Origin: Archivesica marissinica
Taxonomy: Eukaryota > Mollusca > Bivalvia > Venerida > Vesicomyidae
DNA length: 64,000 nt
Reading direction: 5' to 3'
Assembly (NCBI GenBank): GCA_014843695.1
Contig: CM026398.1
Location: 15,049,391-15,113,390, forward strand
Shown: positions 11,765 to 20,700 of the stretch, piece by piece
Numbering within the stretch: position 1 is the first letter of the stretch
Layout: every line of letters begins with the position of its first letter
Notes under the pieces: generated by a model
What the model saw: the letters and a program-made list of their open reading frames with translations, nothing else
Databases searched by the model: none
What the model was told of the DNA's origin: nothing
Made by a program: the position numbers and the translations under genes

Positions 11765-14700
11765 GTGAGTTTATTTCCCCCCCAGTTTTACACAAGTACA
11801 GTAGGTGAGTTTATTTCCTCCCAGCTTTACACAGGTACAGTAGGTGAGTTTGTTTCCTCCCAGCTTTACACATGTACAGTAGTTGAGTTTATTTCCTCCC
11901 AGCTTTACACAGGTACAGTAGGTGAGTTTATTTCCTCCCAGATTTACACAGGTACAGTAGGTGAGTTTATTTCCTCCCAGATTTACACAGGTACAGTAGG
12001 TGAGTTTATTTCCTCCCAGCTTTACACAGGTACAGTAGGTGAGTTTATTTCCTCCCAGCTTTACACAGGTACAGTAGGTGAGTTTATTTCCTCCCAGCTT
12101 TACACAGGTACAGTAGGTGAGTTTATTTCCTCCCAGCTTTACACAGGTACAATAGGTGAGTTTATTTCCCCCTAGCAGTACATAGTTATCGTATGTGAGT
12201 TTATATTTCCTCTTAGCTTTACGCAACTATCGTATGGGATTTCATCCAAAATTCTGTTTGAATTTTGTCTGAGCCACTTCTGTCGCCAATGGAAAAGAAC
12301 TGGAGCCAATTTGAAAAACTTGGAGCCAACTTAGAGCCATATAGTTCACAGATAAATATTTGAAGCCATGTATTTGACAAAACATGTTGTGCCAAAAAAA
12401 TATTGACAATAAATATTTGAAGCAAAGTATTATTTTTTTACAAAACATTTTTGTGCCAAAAAAATAAAATAAATTCACAATATTTAGTGCCAGTATTTGT
12501 TTTTTTGTCGCCATTGGCGATCAACAGCCTCAATACTCTGCTTGTCAATTCTCATTATTTGTCAATACACCCTTGCTTGTTTTTTCCAGCTACATTGAAA
12601 CAGATATTGGAGGAGAAATATGTAACCGGTAAGATAAAATGATATAATTTGTCATATTTTGTATATTTTGATCATATTTAATATTTATCAACAATTATTA
12701 TTGAACAAAATGACATAATGTAGAACTGGTTAAAATAATCTGTCTGTCCTGGGCTCCGTCTGTCCTGGGCTCTGACTGTCCTGGGCTCCGTCTGTCCTAT
12801 GCTCTGTCTGTCCTGTGCCCCGTCTGTCCTATGCTCTGTCTGTCCTTGGCTCCGTCTGTCCTGTGCTCCGTCTGTCCTGGGCTCTGTCTGTCCTATACTC
12901 CGTCTGTCCTATGCTTCGTCTGTCCTATGCTCCGTCTGTCCTGTGCTAACATTTAGTGTTTAGGAACTAACTTTTTTGTAGTTGAATACTGTTGAAAATG
13001 TCATTAGGGTTAGGTTTCAGTTGGGACATTAAACCGAGGTCTCGTGTCGGTGCTGTACACCGTGCACGTAAAAGAACCAGAGGAGACTCTGTAATGGGTC
13101 TCTGTCTGTATCATTAGTCACTATCCTCCAAACATCTAAAATGACTAATCTCTTCAGGAGGCGTCACTCATATGGGCAGCCGGTAGCTACGATAAATAAG
13201 CGTAAAACACACACAAGGTTAGGAGTTTTTTGTAGGCCCTAAGCATGGCCTCGTCACCACAGGCAGAACATACCCACCTGACCAGATCTCCCCATACATA
13301 TATAAAGAACTGAAAATTTGCCATCAAAACGATCGTATACCAACATGAATGTGCACAATATAATTTATACAAATAAATGTATGTTTAACTATAGTGCATT
13401 TATTAGGTATCATGATTATATGCATTGTGCACATTCATGTTGGTACAAGTAGATATATATATGGAGATCTTGTTGGGGGGGGGGCATGTTCTCCTTTATT
13501 GTATCCTAGCTCCACGAGTGCCTACACTGAGCACACATATTAGCTGATAACCGTAATTGTTGGTACGTCCATCCTTCTCTCCAAACCAGCTAAGAGTATT
13601 CTAAAATGACATGGCACAAGTGTTAACCATTACGAGACAATGTGTAGAGCGTAGGTATCCGCCATGTTAGTTCTGAGATATCTGTCCGCCTTCATGGTCG
13701 AGTGGTTAAGGTCGCTGACTTGTATACCACTGTAACCTATCATCACTGATGGTCACGGGTTTGAGCCCTGCTCAGGCCGTGTCTCATTTATATGAAAAAG
13801 TTGGCAGTTTCTTACGGAGGTTGGTGCACCCAAGTACTGGTTAACTGCTGGAGCCTGCCCAGGAAAGGTGTTGTTAAGTAAACTGCCCGCCGGCGATATA
13901 GCCAGAAATGGTGCTGATGCAGGCGTAAAACCCGAAATATAACATATAACATAGTTCTGAGATATATGGCAACAATCCAGCAATTACCACCAGATACAAC
14001 CACTGACCCAATATTTGGCCATTTCTACCAATCATGCCCTTTTTTGTATAATTGCAGGGAACCAGCCATTATTGATCTGCTACGGACTGGGAAACTTTGC
14101 CGATTCCTACATTGCTAGGTACCAGCTGGCTCTCCTACTGGCACTGAGAGATGACTTACAAGTAGGTCGTGTACAAGAACATCTGTAATGTTTGCTAATG
14201 ACGTTTACATTTTGTCTATATCCGTGAGAAGATTTGGGCACATGTCCATAATTAACCCGTAACCTGCCAATCACAATTATAGTCGCTTTTGCCAACAGCA
14301 TAGAGCCAGATCAGACGGAACATGCCATCTGATCAGGCTCTATGCAGTTTGCTATTCTGATTGTGGAGCTAAAGCACTTGTCTGAATAGCAAACAGTCCG
14401 CCTCCGTGGTCAAGTGGTTACGGTCGCTGACTTGTATACCACTGTAACCTATCATCACTGATGGTCACGGGTTCGAGCCCCGCTCAGGCCGTGTCTCATT
14501 TATATGAAAAAGTTGGCAGTTTCTTACGGAGGTTGGTGCACCCAAGTACTGGTTAACCGCTGGAGCCTGCCCAGGAAAGGTGTTGTTAAGTAAACTGCCC
14601 GCCGGCGATATAGCCCGAAATGGTGCTGATGCAGCCATAAAACCCGAAATATAACATAACATAACTGAATAGCAAACAACGATGCTGATCAGATGCATTG

Positions 14701-17700
14701 CGCGTTGGTTAAAATTATTTTGTAACCCAGGTGAGAAAAACATGCAGCCAGGTCTCTTGATTGCAGGTCATACTCTACTGATTGCACTAACCAGGCTGCC
14801 TACGTACCATCTCACATAATGGGTTTCATACTCTAGCTGGGCTGCCTACGTACCATCTCACATAATGGGTTTCATACTCTAGCTGGGCTGCGTACGTACC
14901 ATCTCACATAATGGGTTTCATACTCTAGCTGGGCTGCCTACGTACCATCTCACATAATGGGTTTCATACTCTAGCTGGGCTGCCTACGTACCATCTCACA
15001 TAATGGGTTTCATACTCTAGCTGTGCTGCCTACGTACCATCTCACATAATGGGTTTCATACTCTAGCTGGGCTGGTACGACCATTCACATAATGGGTTTC
15101 ATACTCTAGCTGTGCTGCCTACGTACCATCTCACATAATGGGTTTCGTACTCTAGCTGTGCTGCCTACGTACCATCTCACATAATGGGTTTCATACTCTA
15201 GCTGGGCTGCCTACCATCTCACATAATGGGTTTCATACTCTAGCTGTGCTGCCTACGAACTATCTCACATAATGGGTTTCATATTCTACCGGCTGAGCCA
15301 ACTGGGCTGCCTACGTACCATCTCACATAATGGGTTTCATATTCCAGGGCCTGCTCTGGCTCTTATTTTTTTGTAGCCAATTATTTTTAGCCAAATCTGT
15401 GCTTCCTTTATCCAATTCCGGCGTGCACCATTTTTCCCAAACAGAGTTTTTCTAGTATATTTATTATAATATATTTTAATGTGTCATGCAATTGTACCAC
15501 ATAAATGATGTATGCCCATAAACTACAACTGAGGTAAGAGTTACATTTGCAGTGATACATTACTTGACAAGTTGTGTCTACTGTCATTTTCAGAAATCAT
15601 TTTAAAATGCATTCCCAGGGTTAGACAGTTAGACTAGTGCTGCATGTCAACTGTGCACATTTTATGACATCACATCACCTTTGATCTTTTGGGTTATTGA
15701 TGTAAACAAGATTTATTTGATTGACAGGGTACTGCTGTAAAGCTTTGATGAGTCAGTGGCATGCCAACAATGATTTGTAATTGAGATCAATTAACACCTG
15801 CCACTTATATTGCCAATACCATTGCTCTATGCCAAATAAACATCCTGTTTTGATGGGATTACTCCAATTAGCTGTCAGGTTTAAAATTGGAATATTAAAT
15901 ATAATAAATGCCATGGCATATGGTAAATATCTATTATTTCTTTGATCACAATTTCCAATTTCCAAATATTTTACAGATTTTTGTCATTTTTATCATTTTA
16001 GCCAAACTGAGTTTTTATTAGCCAATTTTGCCATATTTCAGCAAATGGCTACTCTGGCTATTGCCAGCGCGTGCCCTGTATTCTACCAGCTGAGCCAACT
16101 GGGCTGCCTATGTACCATCTCACATAAAGGGTTTCATATTCTACCGGCTGAGCCAACTGGGCTGCCTACAAACCATCTCACATAATGTACTGTACTGTAA
16201 CTATTTTGAAATAACAAATGATCAATATAACACTTTTGTAACACAATTGTAACAACTGGTACAATGTCAAGGTCAGTATCTAACAATAGAAACATAACTT
16301 CCACTCAGTAACCTCAACAATCATGTATGTGTGTGTGGTTTACGTTTATTTATCGTCTCTACCGGTTGCCCATATGAGCGATGCCTCCTGAAGAGATTAG
16401 TTACGGTATTTTAGATTTTTGGAGGATAGTGCAATGATACAGACAGAGACCCATTCCAGAGTCTCCTCTGGTTCTTTTACATGCACGGTGTAAAGCACCA
16501 ACATGAGACCTCGGTTTAATGTCCCATCTGAAAGACTGTTAATTTTATTAGGGTCAGACGGGGGATCGAACCTGCGATCCCTGGATTACCAGTCCAGCGT
16601 GTTACCACTGGACTACAGATCCGTCTGTGTCAATCATGTATCAATTTTAGACATGACCACATGTCAACTGCAACCTCCAGATTCATGTTACTGTAGGGGC
16701 CTCCGTGGTTAAGGGTTGCTGTAGGGGCCAAGTGGTTAAGGGTTGCTGTAGGGGTCTCCGTGGTTAAGGGTTGCTGTAGGGGCCTCCGTGGTTAAGGGTT
16801 GCTGTAGGGGCCTCCGTGGTTAAGGGTTGCTGTAGGGGCCTCCGTGGTTAAGAGTTGTTGTAGGGGCCTCTGTGGTTAAGGGTTGCTGTAGGGGCCTCCG
16901 TGGTTAAGGGTTGCTGTAGGGGCGTCCGTGGTTAAGGGTATCAATGCTTATGTACTCATTACAGATTGCACCAAACTATTGCGAGATATACGATCCACAG
17001 TTCACGTCGGACGAGTGCTCGCTGTTGACTGAATTGAGTTTCAAGCTGCTGGAAGTTAACCAGGTGAGCCTGCAATCTAGTGTGTCAGCCATTGTCTGAC
17101 CACAGGAACTTGTATCCATAAGTCTTTAAAGACACCAAATACCATGTTTAGGTACTCAGAACACTGTACATACCTATATGTCCTAGGACACCCCCTCTAT
17201 ATAAACTAGTCTTTGGCACATCACTGGAATTTTATTCTTCATAGTACCGGTATAGTCAATAAATATTATAGGCAAGCATTATGGCACTCTCGTGTCTATT
17301 TCTTGTTTAGACACGTTTATTTATTTCATGTCTATTTCTTGTTTAGACACGTTTATTTATTTCACTGATGTCTATTTCTTGTTTAGTTTATTTCGTGTGA
17401 TGCCTCCATAAGTAGATTCTTACTTCTCACCAATGCAACCCAGGTTCGATCCTCGGACAGGGAAGTATGCGAGATGGTACGGTACTCGCGTAATTTATCA
17501 GACTTTTTGACTTTGATGTATTGCCAACATAAATCATTAATGTACACAATTGTCATAAATTTGCATAATCTGGCGATTTTAATACATTGCGTCCTCAGTT
17601 GCACTTCAATAATTTTCAACATTATTGAGTCTCCTCTGTTGAGCAAAAACATTAATGCAATTAAGTCGTGAAGACATCAAATGTTACAAAATTTGTGTTG

Positions 17701-20700
17701 TTTCATATTCAATCTTAGTTCAATCTATCAATTGTACAATGATAGTATTTTTTTTTATTATACAAATTTATTTTAGCTCAATTGCGAAACAAGTTCTTTC
17801 AACTTATATAAATCACTCTCGAGACCTCATTCCTGATGGAATCCATCGCCACGTGGGAGAGAGAAGAGGCAACGTGGAATTTAAATGCCTTGCCTAAGGA
17901 CATAATCGTAACGGCTCCAGCAGGGCTCGAACTCCAGACCTTTTGCACCTTAAGCGAACGCGCATCCACTGCACCATCACGGCTTCCACTAAGTAGTATC
18001 CCATACTCTATATTCAAATCAGTATGAGCCATAGTAACTGTCAAAACTAACTATTCCCGCATATCCAGACTACAAAATATTGAACCTCCCTAGAACAACA
18101 ACCTCTCTACAACAACCAATCTGGGTATATCCGGGTGGCGTTTGCTCTGGAGAGGTTTGACTGTAGAGGTAAAATGTATAAGAAAACAACTGATTGGGAA
18201 TCTGGACACTGGCTGCTTAATACAGGTGACCACTAACAGGTTTGACTATAGTACCATCTGATCAACAGACTTAATATTATTAAGGTCAGACGGGAGATCG
18301 AACCTGCGATCCCCGGATTCGAAGTTCCATGTGTTAATCACTGGACCACTGACATGTCTATTTCCAATATATGCATCACCGGTACATACAGTAATCTGGA
18401 TTTAGAGTATAGTGGGGGTGGGATGGGTGGCCAAGTTGTTATGGTATTTGACTTCAAATAACTTGCCCCCCACCACAACAGGTTCGAATTCCATTGTGGT
18501 GTCAAATTCTTTCAAGCTATCCAGCTGGCCTGCGGTAGGTCGTTGGTTCTACTGCTTGGAGGGGTACCCGGGGCCTCTTCCTCCACCAATAATAGCTGGA
18601 GAGTCGCCATATGACCTAAGCTGTTGGTGTGACTTTAAAACTCCAAAATCAAACAAACAAACAAAGAATGTAGTGGGTACATACAGATCTTATTGCAGGA
18701 GGGAAAGAAAGAGTGCACAAGAGATTCACTAACTATATTCTACATGCCTCACTGTGGTAAAGCACTCTACAATAATTTACTGTGGAAAAACTGGGGACAG
18801 CAACTGCAGAATGTTGTCGTAGTTGGCAACAGCTTCACACACATGATTGACAGGTAGGTGTTGCAGTAACCCTCATGATTGACAGGTAGGTGTGGTAGCA
18901 ACTCTCATGATTGACAGGTAGGTGTGGCAGTAACCCTCATGATTGACAGGTAGGTGTTGCAGTAACCCTCATGATTGACAGGTAGGTGTGGTAGCAACTC
19001 TCATGATTGACAGGTAGGTGTGGCAGTAACCCTCATGATTGACAGGTAGGTGTTGCAGTAACCCTCATGATTGACAGGTAGGTGTGGTAGCAACTCTCAT
19101 GATTGACAGGTAGGTGTGGCAGTAACCCTCATGATTGACAGGTAGGTGTTGCAGTAACCCTCATGATTGACAGGTAGGTGTGGTAGCAACTCTCATGATT
19201 GACAGGTAGGTGTGGCAGTAACCCTCATGATTGACAGGTAGGTGTTGCAGTAACCCTCATGATTGACAGGTAGGTGTGGCAACTCTATTGCAGGTAGGTG
19301 TGGCAGCTCATGATTGACAGGTAGGTGTTGCAGTAACCCTCATGATTGACATGTAGGTGTGGCAGTAACCCTCATGATTGACATGTAGGTGTGGCAGTAA
19401 CTCTCATGATTGACATGTAGGTGTGGCGGCTCATGATTGACAGGTAGGTGTGGCAGTAACCCTCATGATTGACATGTAGGTGTGGCAGTAACCCTCATGA
19501 TTGACATGTAGGTGTGGCAGTAACCCTCATGATTGACATGTAGGTGTGGCAGTAACCCTCATGATTGACATGTAGGTGTGGCAGTAACCCTCATGATTGA
19601 CATGTAGGTGTGGCGGCTCATGATTGTCATGTAGGTGTGGCAGAAACCCTCATGATTGACAGGTAGGTGTGGCAGTAACACATGATTGTCATGTAGGTGT
19701 GGCAGTAACCCTCATGATTGACATGTAGGTGTGGCGGCTCATGATTGACAGGTAGGTGTGGCAGTAACCCTCATGATTGACATGTAGGTGTGGCAGTAAC
19801 CCTCATGATTGACATGTAGGTGTGGCAGTAACCCTCATGATTGACAAGTAGGTGTGCCAGTAACCCTCATGATTGACATGTAGGTGTGGCAGTAACCCTC
19901 ATGATTGACATGTAGGTGTGGCGGCTCATGATTGTCATGTAGGTGTGGCAGAAACCCTCATGATTGACAGGTAGGTGTGGCAGTAACACATGATTGTCAT
20001 GTAGGTGTGGCAGTAACCCTCATGATTGACATGTAGGTGTGGCGGCTCATGATTGTCATGTAGGTGTGGCAGAAACCCTCATGATTGACAGGTAGGTGTG
20101 GCAGTAACACATGATTGTCAGGTAGGTTTGGCAACCCATGATTGGTACGTAGATGTGGCAGTAACACATGACTGACAGGTAGGTGTGGCAGGTCTGTAAA
20201 GATTAGTAGAGTGCAGTATACTAGGTTACTCCTTATCTTTGTGGAATTGTTTACAACGTTTTTATTAAAGATAAACAGTCGTATTGGAATCTAAAGTAAG
20301 ACAAAATGCTACACAGCCAAAATTACTGACAAGCATCCATAGTTGCTTTGTGTGTGTGTATGTATATATCCATGTCACCAGGGTTTCTTATCAAGTAGTC
20401 AAACTCGATTTAATCCATATATTTATTTGTTCCCAGAGATGAGGACAAAGAAAGCCAGAGTCTTGATGGCATTCGCTAACATAATTTAATTATGTTTTAG
20501 ATGCAAGGATAGGTTTTACAACCTATCCTGTTGAATAGTAGAGCAGAAGTGTTTGGGAAAATGCAACCATTAAGCGGGAAGTGCACACAATTAGCTATGT
20601 TAACCCATTTCATTCTGGATACCGTTCAAACAGTATTTGCAGACATAGAACCAGATCAACCGCCACGGAACTTGCCGGCTGATCAGGCTCTATGCTGTTT

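Noticed and set aside
12741..12950. Junction-seeded array for the SRRD exon at 12590-12628
   Set aside because: The unit (tgtcctgggctccgtc) has no similarity to that exon end or its donor.
20438..20490. Extra SRRD exon after tttgttcccag
   Set aside because: The exons at 18699 and 21531 already join in phase with continuous family similarity, and this block has no donor.
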